A stretch of DNA of 64,000 nucleotides, from assembly GCF_030864355.1 (NCBI RefSeq), contig NC_083394.1, positions 2,046,001 through 2,110,000 on the forward strand, in the 5' to 3' direction. The position numbers and the translations under genes were made by a program. The first letter of the stretch is position 1, and the number at the start of each line of letters is the position of its first letter. Source of the stretch: Cutaneotrichosporon cavernicola (lineage: Eukaryota > Basidiomycota > Tremellomycetes > Trichosporonales > Trichosporonaceae). Below the pieces are notes generated by a model. That model saw only the letters and a program-made list of their open reading frames with translations. It searched no databases and had not been told where the DNA came from. Shown here piece by piece: positions 10,936 through 25,349 of this stretch.

Positions 10936-12841
10936 TCATGCCGACTCGGCCTGCTCGGCCTGCTCGCGCGGCTCGCGTGGCTCGTCGCCCTTGTGGATCT
11001 CGTTCTGCTGGATAAACGAGGCACACACGACGGCTATAACGGCGACGCAGCCACTGGCAATCCACACCGTCCGCAAGCTGACGGCGTACGCATCGAGGGC
11101 CATCTTGGCATACCGTTTCGGCAAGTCTTTGATCGCGGCCTTGGAGTGGACGACGGCGTCGATGATCGCCTCGCCGCCAGCCATGTCGCCGAACCGTTGC
11201 CGGAGCGCACGCACCAGTGCGCCGACCTGGATGCTGCCACCTAGACTGACGCCGAGCGTCGCGCCAAGCGAGCGGACAGTGTACAGCAGCGCTGTGGCCT
11301 TGGGCATTGCACGCGAGTCGACCGACGAGATGAGTGCGACTACTGTCAGCGCAATGTTGAAACAAACTTACTGAGAGAGACGCAGAGGTACACTGCATAG
11401 CCAGTGTTAAGCGGCAGGATCGTCGCGTAGTATCCCCATGTAGGCCAGTTGGGTTGCCATGTCGCTGCAATCCATGCACCCCAGATGGACGGGAGGAGAG
11501 ATACTACCCCAAGCCAGGTGTATCGACCGCCACGGCGGATATGGCTAGTTTCAGTTTTTTATATAGAAGAGTTGGGCCTTACTGTCCGGCAAACAAGGTG
11601 CCCGTACTCAATCCGATACCCGAGCACACGCTGAGGACCCACCCCGCTTCAGCGGCGGGCATGTCCATCAACACGGCAAAGTATGTGGGGACGTGGAAGA
11701 GGAGGGCCTGCGACCCAATCATGAGGAGGACGGCCGAGCTCCAGATCGCACGTAACTGGGATGTCTTGAACAGGCCCATGGGTACGATGGGGCGTTCGGC
11801 ACGCATTTCAGCCGCTACGAACGCCACGAGCAGCACGACCGATGCGATAAGGAGGCCATACACGGACGGGTGGGACCATGGGCGCAAGTACGAGGTGTGG
11901 AAGCTCAGGCCGAGGATCAGTGATGCCGTACTGGTTGAGAGGAGGACAACGCCGGCCCAGTCGAGCGAGATGAGACCGTGAAGGAGCGAGGTATGGGTTG
12001 GGGCAATGGGCGGTTCGGGGAGGAATACAAAGACGATTGTCGCGCAGAACACGACGACCGGGAGCTGCGACCAGAACGCCAAAGGCCAGCCATAGCGGTC
12101 GGCGAGGATACCGGCTGTCGGGCCGCCGAGCGCCGCGCCTACTCCAAACACTGTCATCATTAGGCCTGATGTCAACGTATTCCATGTAAACCTAAGCCGT
12201 ACCTTGATAGAACCCGCGCTCATGCAATGCGACGAGATCAGTGCAAATCACTGCCGAAACAGTCAGCAATCCCCCTCCTCCGAGGCCGGTCAGTCCTCGC
12301 GCAGCGACGAGGGACCACATCCCCGGCGCCATAGCACATGCTGCGCTCCCAGCCCCATAGAACGAGCATGCGGCGAGCATGGCAAATCGCCGCCCCAGCG
12401 CATCAATCAGCACCCCATACACTGGGATGAAGGCCGTGTTCGCCAGCGTAAACACGCTGCCGAGGTACGCGGCAAGTTCGGCGTGCTGGAACGAGCTGGC
12501 GATGGTGGGTGCCAGCGTCGGGATAGCGGTGGACTGCAGTGCGTACGCAAAGTTGGACGACCAGATGCCCGCGCTAGTCTCAGTATTGTTGAGGGGGGGA
12601 CTTACAGGATGACGACGAGTCGCGTGCGGGTCATCGTCTCCTTGAGGGGCCGGCTGCGGTGGAGCGGCGGCGCCGGCGTCCCATCTCCAGTGATCTTGGC
12701 GGGAGCGGCGGGGAGGACGGTCTTGGCGTTGGGGACGGCGGGGAGGACGACGGATCCAAACTTTGTTGTTTCGCGAGTTGGCGATGCGAGCGTGCTGCTC
12801 CCCGCCGACGAGAGGAGGGGGGTGCGTTCCGACGCCGTCAT
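10936..12841 (-). CDS. MFS transporter, DHA2-like multidrug/proton antiporter type
   Basis: Five minus-strand exons (12841-12606, 12573-12203, 12165-11583, 11544-11372, 11339-10936) encode 588 aa. After a hydrophilic N-terminus (MTASERTPLLSS with an LL sorting-like motif) come hydrophobic helices with the MFS signatures YGVLIDALGRRF (loop 2-3), ARGLTGLGGGGLL (helix 4) and GAALGGPTAGILADRYGW (antiporter motif, helix 5). Length and the extra helices fit a 14-helix DHA2 protein. The last exon has the large loop LRQRFGDMAGGEA and a terminal helix before an acidic Glu/Ala tail. Introns are only 32, 38, 37 and 32 nt, each with a GT donor and a close CTGAC-type branch site. Substrate cannot be read from sequence; drugs, siderophores or basic amino acids are possible for related families. 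Plasma or vacuolar membrane location is likely. Confidence 0.88.
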
Positions 12842-13524
12842 GGTGAGGTGAACCTGGGTTGAGGGCGAGAGTATGGACAACGGCTTATCGCATCGAGAGT
12901 GATCGTGTCGACGAGATGAGTGAGATGAGTGAGATGAGCTCGGCGCGGAAGCATGTTACGATTGTGATTATTCATACTCGGCGAGTTGCGAGAATGACAC
13001 AATTCGGAGATGGCCGATGCGGCCATCATGTGATTTGGGCCTGGCCCAGGCTGAATCTGCTTGACATTTGTGGCTGAATCTGCCTTGACATTCGTGGCTC
13101 AGCATGACGGGGAGTACAACATGCTGCATCCTTAGCGTCGTGCCGGGCATGGTGTTAGTACCAGCTTGCCACGGGTGCGTGGCTACCCAGAGATTAGACT
13201 GCAGAATGCATGTACAATCTCGACGGTATGGTGGCAGACTTGTATGTGTCCTCGACCCGTGTATTCAGTGCGACATCGCCCCTCTACACGCAGCTAACAG
13301 CATGCACATATTGGAGGCTAGTTGACTCGACAATGTGCTGAATATGAATATATTTTTTGTACTTTGCTCAGTCAAGTCGCCGCCTCGCCGCCTCGCCGCC
13401 TCGCCCTGCTCAAGCGATTACTTTGCATTCTGCTACTGATACTGCTGACATTCAACCTGGCCTCAAGTGCCAACTCGTTCAATCTTCACCGCAATCCTAC
13501 CATCCCCACCGCACCCCACTACAT
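12842..13524. other. Intergenic spacer
   Basis: About 680 bp, with the MFS gene upstream region at the left and the 3' flank of the sugar transporter at the right. A short GAGATGAGT triplet repeat at about 12913-12940 and GCCTCGCC repeats near 13380-13405 are the only patterns seen. Confidence 0.5.
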
Positions 13525-15276
13525 TTACGACTCGGCGGTCTCGTCGATGACAGTCTTCTTGAACTGGCGAGCAGGGATACGGCGCTCGAACAGGAGGTCG
13601 AGCTCGCGGTACGAGCGGCCCTTCATCTCGGGGAGGCGGAAGAAGCACCAGATCGTGCAGATGAGCGAGGTGCCGCCCCAGACAAAGGCGGCTCGGCCGC
13701 GGAGGTTCCACTCAGTCGCGTTGACCATGTACACGTTGAGGATACCCGCACAGATACCGATAATGTTGTAGGCGTTACGAGCGAGGCCGACAGTCTTGGA
13801 GCGGAGACGGGTGGACGAGACCTCGCCAACAACGCAGTAGGTCAGGGGTCCGATGGTAAAGTCGTAGATGAAGACGAAGAGCATGACCAGTCCGGCCTGG
13901 GCCCAAGCGCCACCTCCGCCCTTGTCCGCAGGCCAAGTGAGGCCGCCAATGACCCACAAGAGCGCGCACATGCAAGCCATACCGATGATAAACGGCGGGC
14001 GACGACCAGTGACAGTGAGGAGGAACCACGAGGCAACCGTGCCGACAAAAGCAATACCGGTAATGCCGAGGTTGAGGCTGAAGGCGTTGCCCTCATCGAG
14101 ACCGGCCTGGAGGAAGAAGTAGGTGGGAGAACCACAGAAGACCATGCCGCACAGCTGCTGGCAGATCCAGACGACACAGGCAATCTCGGTACGCCGGCGG
14201 TCGACACCCTTGAGGCAGTCGAGGTAGGTTGAGCCGGTCTCGTGGTCAATTTCGAGTTGGTTGGTGCGGACCATCATGGCGACGGTAGCGTCTGAATCAA
14301 CCATCTCGCCTTTCTTGGAGAGACGCTCAACCACGCGCTTGGCCTCAGCGAGTCGGCCGGCACGGACGAGGAACCAAGGCGACTCGGGAGCAAGAGTGAC
14401 GAGAATAAAGAGAGGGATTGGCCAGAACCACTGCACGGCAAAGGGGATACGGTAGGCGTTGTGACCGGGAAGAGTGGTGACCTTGCGAAGAATGCCGGCA
14501 CCAATCATCTGGCCCATAATCCAGCACAGGTTGATGTAGGTGGTGAGGTAGCCACGGAGGGGGATTGGCGCCACGTCGGATGCGTACGAGACGGCCGACG
14601 AAGAGAACGCTCCCCACGGAAGACCGCAGAGCAGTTCACCAACGAAGAGCATCTCGACATTCTTGGCAAAGAACACAATGAAGATGGTACCGGTGAGGAA
14701 GACGAGGGCGATCTGGATAGTGCGGCGGTATCCCCACTTGTCCTGGGCCCATGACGAGAGGAAGATGCCGAAAAAGCAGCCGATGGTAGGCGCCTGTTGG
14801 ACAGCGGTCTGCCACGCTGCCGAGAGCTGGTAACGTTTCTGGGGGTTGGGATTGCCAGTGTCGAAGCCGAACCTCATGCGGAACTCGTTAAGACCAATAA
14901 CGTTGCCGAGAACCTGGGTATCATAACCCTCCATAACTGGCTGTCAGCAACTCTGTTTGGGGGCTGGACGTCACTGCTCGGGCAAAGGGGGTCCCCCGTT
15001 ACTTCCGGCATGCACAAACTCACTGATGCAGAGAGAGATGGCGACCGACCAAAAGACAGCCTTGGGGTAGTTGCGCAAACCCTCCATGAGGGTCATGTTC
15101 TTCTCCTTCTCCTCGGCGAACATCGCATCGTCGCGGAGGTCGTTCCATTCCGGCGCGTTGGTGTCGACCTTCTCGAGGTGGTTGAAGTCCATCTTGCTCT
15201 GGCGACGGTTGAAGTTGTTGAAGTTGATGTCGGGCTCCGCCTCGGCCGCCTCCATGTGCTGCTTCTCGTTCGACAT
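13525..15276 (-). CDS. MFS sugar transporter, MAL/alpha-glucoside type
   Basis: Exons 15276-15024 and 14936-13525 encode 554 aa, spliced through an 87-nt intron with GTGAGT donor; the split isoleucine codon restores MEGYDTQVLGNVIG. Sugar-porter motifs are present: DKWGYRRTIQIAL after helix 2, a helix-4/5 region with LRGYLTTYINLCW, PESPWFLVRAGRL at the end of the first half, and a C-terminal PEMKGRSYRELDLLFERR, which is the form typical of fungal maltose and other alpha-glucoside permeases. It should import sugar with protons at the plasma membrane. Whether it takes maltose, cellobiose or lactose cannot be told by eye. A GH2 beta-galactosidase lies 7 kb away, so lactose uptake is an open alternative. 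The cytosolic N-terminus is acidic and carries EEKEKNMTLMEGLRNYPKA. Confidence 0.9.
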
Positions 15277-16424
15277 GATTGTGTTTCTGTGGTGTCCACG
15301 ACCGAGAACAGATGCAGAGCTGGGCTCCACCCGGACCACTTTATAGTTGTGTCAGTGATCGACAAAGTGATGGCGGGCAAGTGCAAGTAGTGCCTAGCTG
15401 ACCTAGTGAGCCAAACTCACCTGCACATTCCCCCAGTCAACAACACTCGTTAGGCATCTCGGCGGTGTCCCGAGATTGAGGCCCCGCCTCTGAGCATGTC
15501 CTGCCTCGAGGGCACCACGGCAGGTGGCCGTCAAACGACATGTCGCCCCCACTCCGCAGCATCGGCCCCACGCCCTCGCTGCTACTCCGCGGCAAAGTGG
15601 CAAAATACCAACGTGACTCAGGGTATCATTCATTGGGAAGAGACACCATCTACTGTTCATACGGCAAAGTAACACATTCTCGATAGCGGGGTACCTCTCG
15701 CTATTGGACAACCCTCAGTCATGTGCCCTGCCCTCCCCGAAACTAGCGCCAAAGTTTGGCGTTGACGTCAGCCGCAACAATCCCCAAGCGAGGTTACAGT
15801 ACATGATCGCCAAAGTCCAAATTGACGGAATGCTGCATACCTTGTCATCCGAGCAAAGTCTTGTGGGGAGGAGAGCATGACGCGGTTTACGGGCTCCATG
15901 GGGACCCAACTGCGGGTCCCGCTCAGACTACCATACAGCCGCACGTATTCCTCTGAGCGGGAGCAAGCCCACCCGCGGTGGTTTACAGTTAACCGTGGTA
16001 GTTGGAGCACCTCGAGTGTTCACCAGTTTTCCCCGGACGTCATCCGCCCCATAGGCGTGGACAGATCTTGGGTTGGGTTGTATTCGGATCACGCCGTGAT
16101 CTCGGGTTGTATTCGGCCCACGCCGTGTGGTTAGCTTCGGCCCGGCGCCGAAGTATTATTGTCTGCCAACGAGAGCTGTCTCACGGAAAAGTCGGTGGCC
16201 GGACCGAGATCCTGAGACGGCATCGCGCCGACCGCAGCGACATCTCCATGCAAAACGGGCATGCAAGCAGCATCAACGCGTCGTCCGTTCACAACGGATG
16301 TACCTGGCCCAGAACAGCAACCACCTAAACTTTGTGGCCCCATGTGGAGTCCTCATTTGAGATGGAGCCCAAAATGCCAGTGCGAGCTAATTTTGGCCTT
16401 TTACCTCGACGGGCTCGCTGCTGT

Positions 16425-16560
16425 CACGCGGTGACGTGCATGATGCACCATATGTACCATATGTATACGGAGAGCTCTGTCACATCCACTACCACGCGGT
16501 GACGTGCATGCTGCCACCATATGAACCATATGTATACGGAGAACTCTCACACCCACTACC
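16425..16560. repeat. Tandem duplication of a 68-bp unit
   Basis: Two imperfect copies start at 16425 and 16493. Each begins CACGCGGTGACGTGCATG and continues through two CCATATG motifs to GTATACGGAGA and a CACTACC end. The copies differ by a few substitutions and small indels. Confidence 0.8.
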
Positions 16561-16642
16561 TCTGCGTCTCACCATCTCCAGCCCGAAACGACAAAAGGCA
16601 GTGGTCTCACCAGGTTAGTTGGGTGGCCCCATACAACGAAAC

Positions 16643-16906
16643 CGTATGGCGAAAACAGGGATCAATGTGCGACACGAACCGCAAGCGTAGGCGTATGGCG
16701 AAACAGTGATCAATGTGCGCCACGAACCGCAAGCGTAGGTACAACGCAACCGTATGGCGAAACAGTGGTCAATGTGCGCCACGAACCACAAGCGTAGGCG
16801 TATGGCGAAACAGTGATCAATGTGCGCCACGAACCGCAAGCGTAGGTACAACGCAACCGTATGGCGAAACAGTGGTCAATGTGCGCTACGAACCGCAAGC
16901 CTAGCC
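16643..16906. repeat. Five-copy minisatellite with alternating 49/59-bp spacing
   Basis: The core begins CGTATGGCGAAACAGTG and continues TCAATGTGCGCCACGAACC to AAGCGTAGG. Copies start at 16643, 16692, 16751, 16799 and 16858, giving spacings of 49, 59, 48 and 59 bp. The longer units carry an extra TACAACGCAAC, so the array has a two-unit higher-order period of about 107 bp. Confidence 0.85.
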
Positions 16907-16934
16907 CACTTGTGTGACCGACATGACCTTGTCT

Positions 16935-17119
16935 CTCGCGGGAAGGCTATCTTCAATACTGCTGCTGGAGCGCAGTGTGCTCGCGGGAAGGCTCTCTTTA
17001 ATACTGCTGCTGGAGCGCAGAGTGCTCGCGGGAAGGCTCTCTTTAATACTGCTGCTGGAGCGCATTGTGCTCGCGGGAAGGCTCTCGCTATTAAATACTG
17101 CTGCGGGAGCGCATCGTGC
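16935..17119. repeat. Four-copy 45-bp minisatellite
   Basis: Copies start with CTCGCGGGAAGGCT at 16935, 16980, 17025 and 17070, exactly 45 bp apart, and include AATACTGCTGCTGGAGCGCA. Because 45 is a multiple of three, several reading frames stay open through the array; this is not evidence of coding. Confidence 0.85.
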
Positions 17120-17939
17120 TCCTCGCGCGACACCAAGACGAGATCCCCCCCCTGAGTCTAGCTCTAGCCTCGGCTCTCATTTCCAACTGTCCTACACAGC
17201 GAGGATAGCAAACCGGGTCGGACCACGGCGCTGTGGCACGGATATCGGTTCAAGCGAGGCTGCGAGGCCGCGCACAGGAGAAGACGTGCTCGGTGCTGTA
17301 CTGGAGACCCCTCTTTCCTCTACTCGTCGGATTGTGCTGACTAGGCATACCCTCATCCCCGCAGAATGGGGTCCACGCCCATCCCCTGACGCGTGGACGG
17401 ATGCGTGCTGCGCGCGACGACCCCGGCCGTGTTCTCCATTGGTGGCATTAATGGGGGACCAGCTGTGGTGGATTTAAAAGAACTGCGGGTTGACATTGTG
17501 GGCCAAAGCACGCCCTGCAACTCAGCTGCTCATGGAATGAGGCGGTTGCGCACGTGTCCATTCCGTTGGGGCTACAGAGTGGGGTATTGTACAGTTAGGT
17601 TGGCGGGAGTGGACGGCTTTCGGCGGCCAACTCACGTTGCAAGGGTACGAGCAGGCGGTATCCAACTTTTCTCCATCGTTCAATTGGGACACGTACGCGG
17701 GCTGCGGAACTAGGAGCAATACTCAAACACAGCGAGACCGCGTGTGTCCAAGGGTATATCCAAGGGTGAAGTGCGAAGACAAAACAGGGGACATGGCTCG
17801 TTTATCGAGACTCGTTCCGGGCAGCGGCTAGTGGATGGTTGACGCGTCAAAAATACCTGAAACGGCTGATAGCGCCTAGCTATTCGAAAAGCTGCATATC
17901 GCGGTCAATCGTGGATATTGGGGCGGCTGCGCGGCTGGA

Positions 17940-18020
17940 GGCGAGGACAAGCCTAAGCAAGGCGAGGACAAGCTCGTGAAGGCGAGGACAGGCCTAGCAA
18001 GGCGAGGACAAGCCTAAGCG
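17940..18020. repeat. Four-copy 20-21-bp repeat
   Basis: GGCGAGGACA begins units at 17940, 17961, 17981 and 18001, each followed by variants of AGCCTAAGCAA. Confidence 0.8.
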
Positions 18021-19099
18021 ATGCTCAGAATGCTCACCAACTTGCAGCCTCGCCACGATCCGCCAAAAGATATACGGATTGTAAATCTCTCCCGACTGAT
18101 TGCAAAGTTGAGGTCGGGTGATGGCAGGTTCCGGGATCAGATCGGGCCAGGGTGATAGCAGGGAGATAGTAAAGTCAGGCACAACGTCAGCCACACCCGG
18201 GGCGCACGGGCAGAGGAAGAGACCCTTCCACCCTTCCCTCAAAGTGGGGGGCGTGATCAATGTCTCCCTGAGAAGAACCGTATTTGGTGAGACGCCGATG
18301 ACGACACATTGCCCCCGCCCCCATTGTTACCTGTTACCTTGTTGGCATGCTCCGGCCCAATCGACCACCAGTTGCCGCTTGCTCGGTGTCATCTCTCAGC
18401 GGGTAACTCTGGCAACCAATGAGGCATTCTTCTGTGCATGAACAATGGATGAGTTGGTAAACACTGCTACCAGCTCGGTCGGCTGAAAACTACTCCCGAC
18501 CATCCGAAAAGAGAAATAACTCTTTCTTGTGCCTGACAAGTGCACGGGCAACAGTGGATGGATCGGCAAGAGAATGAGGCAAAGCCACTCACGCCACAGT
18601 CAGCCTTTTCCCTCACCTCAGCATCTGGCAATAAACTGTAGATGGTCCAACAACCCTAGGTGTCCGATGTACTGGATTCACGTGCCTTGGCCCCACAGAC
18701 CCCTGACATATTGGAGCCCACACCTAGCCAACACTCCAGCCTCTGTTGATAGCCCCCGCAAGTAACCTTACTTAGCGCGCGTGCCAGCTCTCTGTGTGGG
18801 GGTTGGGGGTTGGGCAGACGCAATCAGACCCCGGCGGCTACCTTTGCCTGACTTGCCGGACCTCGTCTGACGATCTCGTGCTGCAACGCCGCCGAGTCAG
18901 CTTGGATACCCTTTGTGCCGCAATGTCTTGGCCGGGCCCCAATCCAATCGAGGTCACGAGTAGCTAGGTACCTCTAGGGCTCGATGGAGCGCTCACCATC
19001 TGATTCCTGGACCCCGCCTCCTATCCCGTTCATTCAAAAAGACCAGCTGAGGCTGTCGGTTGGCCCCATCTTTCCCCGCAACTTGTTTCTCAACACGAC

Positions 19100-20844
19100 A
19101 TGTCTCACTTTGATAGTGAAAAGCACGCGATCGACCAAGCCGAAAAGCGCCACTCGGTCAATGGCGGCGTCCAGGCTGGCAAGGATAACAACTATGCCAT
19201 CGAGATCGCCCCGGCTGGCCAGTCGCAGCACGTCCAGGACGCAGTCTTCGGTGACATGGGCGACGATGGCCCCAACTACCGTGCTGTTAGTTTTTTTGAC
19301 AAGAGGCCAAAAAGTTGATCGCTGACATGTTAGGTCGGAGCCCTCGGTGCTTTCGCTCTCATGACCAAGGCCAATATTGGTATTGGTGTCCTTTCCATTC
19401 CTTTTGTTTTCATGGAGGTCGGCATGGTGCCCGGTGTCATCTTGCTTCTTGTGATCAACCTCATCATCATGTGTGAGTCTTTCCTTGGCAGTCGGTTAGC
19501 AAATGAGGCTTCCTCCCACGTAACGAGGTGGGGGAGGTGTCCAGGCACTGGGTACTGCCAGACTGTCGGTGGAGGTCATTTACGACGACCGCAAGTCATG
19601 TGCCTGGGTCCCGCGCCACCTACGAACCGCTCGCTGACAACCAGACTGCGCGTGCATCATTGGTGACTTTAAGATGAACCACCCTGAGGTGTACGCCATT
19701 GCCGACGCCGGCTTTGTCGTCGGTGGCCGCTTCGGCCGCGAGTACTTTGGTCTCGCGTTTGTTCTTTTCATGATCTTCGTCTCGGCGTCAGGCATCCTCA
19801 CCATCGCCACCGCTCTCAACGCCGTCTCTTCCACTGCCACTCACCACGGCGCGTGCACGGCCATCTTCATGGCCGTCTCCGCCGTCAGTGGCTTCCTCCT
19901 TGCCCAGCTACGCACTCTTGGCAAGATTTCTTGGATCGGCTGGGTCGGTCTCGTTTCAATCATGGCTGCCATTCTCACTCTCACCATCGCCGTTGGTGTC
20001 CAGGAGCGCCCTTACCTCGCTGCCAAGGAGTATCCCACTGGCCCCTGGCCCAAGAACCTCAAGATTACCAACAACCCGCCGTTCTCCACCGCCATGTCTG
20101 CTATCAACTCTATCGTCTTCGCTTTCGCCGCCACTCCCACTTACTTTGGCATCATCTCGGAAATGCGTGACCCCCGCTCGTACAAGCGCACCATGTGTAC
20201 CTCGATGGGCATCCTCTACTGCGTTTACGCAACCATTGGCATTGTCGTCTACTATTTCTGCGGCCAGTACGTCGCCAGCCCCGCTCTCGGCTCGGCTGGC
20301 CCAACCATGAAGAAGGTCGCCTACGGAATCGCCATCCCCGCCCTCCTCGCTTCCGTCTGCATCTACCTCCACCTTGCTGCGAAGTACTTCTTTGTCCGCA
20401 TTCTCTCCGGCACCCCTCACCTCTCATCCAGCACCAAGATCCACTGGGTCACTTGGTACTCGTGTGTCACCATTTCCGCCCTCGTTGCCTACATCATTGC
20501 CTCGGCCATTCCCATTTTCAGCAACCTTATCTCGCTTATTGGTGCTCTTATCGGTCCCTCGGTGTAAGTCTAGTCTACTGTTCATTTTTTTTCTTCTCAA
20601 TGCTGACACAAACAGCTGTATCGCCCCATACGCGTGGATGTGGTACCACGACAACTGGAAGCTCAACCTCAGTGGACGTCGCAATGTTTTCATGCTCGCG
20701 TTCAACGCCTTCCTCTTCGCTCTCGCCATCTTCTTCACCGGTGCCGGCACCTACGGAGCCATCGTCGCCATCATCAACGACCCTAACCGCTCCAAGCCTT
20801 GGGACTGTGCCGACAACTCGAACACGGTCGAGACTAACAAGTAG
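19100..20844 (+). CDS. AAAP-family amino-acid transporter (Aa_trans), copy 1
   Basis: Four exons (19100-19285, 19334-19472, 19645-20563, 20616-20844) encode 490 aa. The protein starts MSHFDSEKH, has a soluble N-terminus ending DDGPNYRA, then VGALGAFALMTKANIGIGVL, the first membrane helix with the IGVL motif of the amino acid/auxin permease family (MTR-like). About 11 hydrophobic helices follow, including ISEMRDPRSYKRTM between helices and YFCGQYVASPALGSAG. The C-terminus ends in the NSNTVETNK region after GTYGAIVAII. It should be a plasma-membrane proton symporter for neutral or aromatic amino acids; the exact substrate is unknown. It is a clear paralogue of the gene at 30453: same NYR(A/S) junction, same first intron position, same DPR.Y..S/T.V motif. 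Exon 4 begins after CTGACACAAACAG. Confidence 0.92.
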
Positions 20845-21340
20845 AAGAGTGTGGAGCGTGTTCGAGATAAGGAGTAGAACAGTGTGGAGGCGACGAGGCG
20901 AGCACGAGTACTCGCTGTGCTAGACGGTAAATTCACCTATTGTCAGTTCAATAGGTCACTCCACCCTGCGCCGGTGGCGTTGTACATAATGCATTGTTTT
21001 TGCGCTACTACTCGCCGACTGGCGGATGCAAAATCGGAGCCCGAGTCGGACCCGCTGGTGCTCCACCAGCCTCCCGTGACGCCATTCGTGCCATTCGGGT
21101 CAGCTGATGAGTTGATCACGAGCGCAAGAGAGCGCTCATTAACGTTATGTACTATGACTCCATGCCAACATCAGGGTTAGTGTGGATCTGGCAACCAAGA
21201 TGGGTCATTTAGATCATCCTCAATTGCGTCTCAAGTGCGTTTGACAGAGCTCATGGTCTGTTGCATTTGCTGGCACATGACATCAAAGAATATTGCATCC
21301 TCTGTGCGCTTGATGCGGATCACAAGGTACGCTTCGTTAC

Positions 21341-21352
21341 GGTCACGTGACC
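21341..21352. promoter_or_regulatory. Palindromic E-box GGTCACGTGACC
   Basis: A perfect 12-bp palindrome centred on CACGTG, 570 bp upstream of the beta-galactosidase ATG. bHLH factors such as Cbf1 bind GTCACGTGAC in fungi; the link to this gene is inference. Confidence 0.4.
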
Positions 21353-21511
21353 CCATCTCTGATCAGGACTCAAGATGACTTGCGAAATCATTCAAGACGT
21401 TGCGCTGCAGAAAGCCTGTTCACAGGCGACCGACGAGACGCGCTGGGTCTCCGCCTCCTCATCGCGGGGCTGTTTGTTGACGTCCATCATGCCGGCAATG
21501 CCAGAGGCTTG

Positions 21512-21555
21512 GCCGGGATGGAGCCGGGATGGAGCCGGGATGGAGCCGGGAAGGA
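21512..21555. repeat. Four-copy 11-bp repeat
   Basis: GCCGGGATGGA is repeated three times and followed by one variant GCCGGGAAGGA. Confidence 0.85.
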
Positions 21556-21922
21556 GCTGCGGATCTCAAGGCCGGCACAACCAGGACAAAGAGGACAGTC
21601 ACGTACGAGTGGTGAGCGTTGGGTGATATCTTTGCCTGGCAACGAATAGGCGCGTTAAGACTATCGTCTAGTACAATGACACCAACGGCGACATGAAGAA
21701 TCGGGCCGGAGTGTCGGGCCGAGACGGTCGGGTTACGCCGTCAAAACATCCCCGTTCGGCCCATTAACTATCCCGCTCAACTGGACCATTGCCATTCATA
21801 TCCTACTTTAGTGCCAACCATCAAAGACATGCTAATCTCTGTCCCATGAACCAGCACGTCGGCCAACGTGCTCCCCCCTTTTCAGCCGCCTCTCCATAAC
21901 CCCAACGCACATCCCATCCACC

Positions 21923-24865
<2,943 letters not shown>

Positions 24866-25349
24866 TGCAGATACCCGCCAAAAGCAGATAGATATGCCAA
24901 GTATTAGCGCCATGACACCGTGCAATGTATCGTATAGCGTATAAGGCGACCGAGATTGCCGCTCTCTACCGAGTGGGATTAACATGTGGGCACAGGGTTG
25001 ATCAGCTGATCTGCTGATCATGTTGCCAAGTTGCCGAGATGCCGGCCCACATCAACAACGCACTACACCTCATCGCTGCAAACAACTCTCCCGCCCCTCT
25101 CGTCCTCCCAAGCAAGCCAGGTACAACCGCATCTGTCGGACCTGGGCGCTTGCAGCGATGGGGCTCCCAGTACTGTTCCCAGGCGACAGGAGACAGGAGA
25201 CACAGCCGCTCGTACCCGACGCCGGCGCGGGTTATGGAGCTGTACAACTAGCGGTACGTCTTTGTTCCAGCCAACGGTTCTTAAGACCGGGCACAGTATC
25301 ATCAGCCCAACCTCCCCCAATCTTCCCCCTCACACCCCCCCACCCCATC
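24866..25349. other. Intergenic spacer
   Basis: About 480 bp holding the 3' flank of the beta-galactosidase gene and the promoter of the next MFS gene; the last 50 bp before the ATG are C-rich (CACACCCCCCCACCCC). A short TGATCAGCTGATCTGCTGATCA inverted motif occurs near 24999-25020. Confidence 0.5.

Larger units (their letters stand above)
15277..19099. other. Repeat-rich stretch with no recognised gene
   Basis: This 3.8-kb stretch is the longest gene-poor region of the window. Open frames are short, overlap in all phases and show no domain or consistent splice signals. It contains at least four unrelated tandem arrays (annotated separately at 16425, 16643, 16935 and 17940) and a shorter duplication of GGGTTGTATTCGG with CACGCCGTG around 16070-16132. 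It separates the MAL-type transporter from the plus-strand accessory block. I cannot say whether it is a degenerate gene region, a recombination hot spot or regulatory DNA. Confidence 0.6.
20845..21922. promoter_or_regulatory. Upstream region of the GH2 gene
   Basis: A 1.08-kb spacer without a convincing gene. It contains a 12-bp palindrome GGTCACGTGACC at 21341-21352 with a central CACGTG, and an 11-bp tandem repeat at 21512-21555. It probably contains the promoter of the beta-galactosidase gene. Confidence 0.5.

Noticed and set aside
13357..14232. Plus-strand open frame of 291 codons opposite the sugar transporter
   Set aside because: It is an antisense shadow of the MAL-type transporter; no start context, domain or splice pattern.
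16820..17477. Open frames with repeated AGRLSLILLLER-like peptides
   Set aside because: They come from a 45-bp minisatellite whose length is a multiple of three, so several frames on both strands are open at once.
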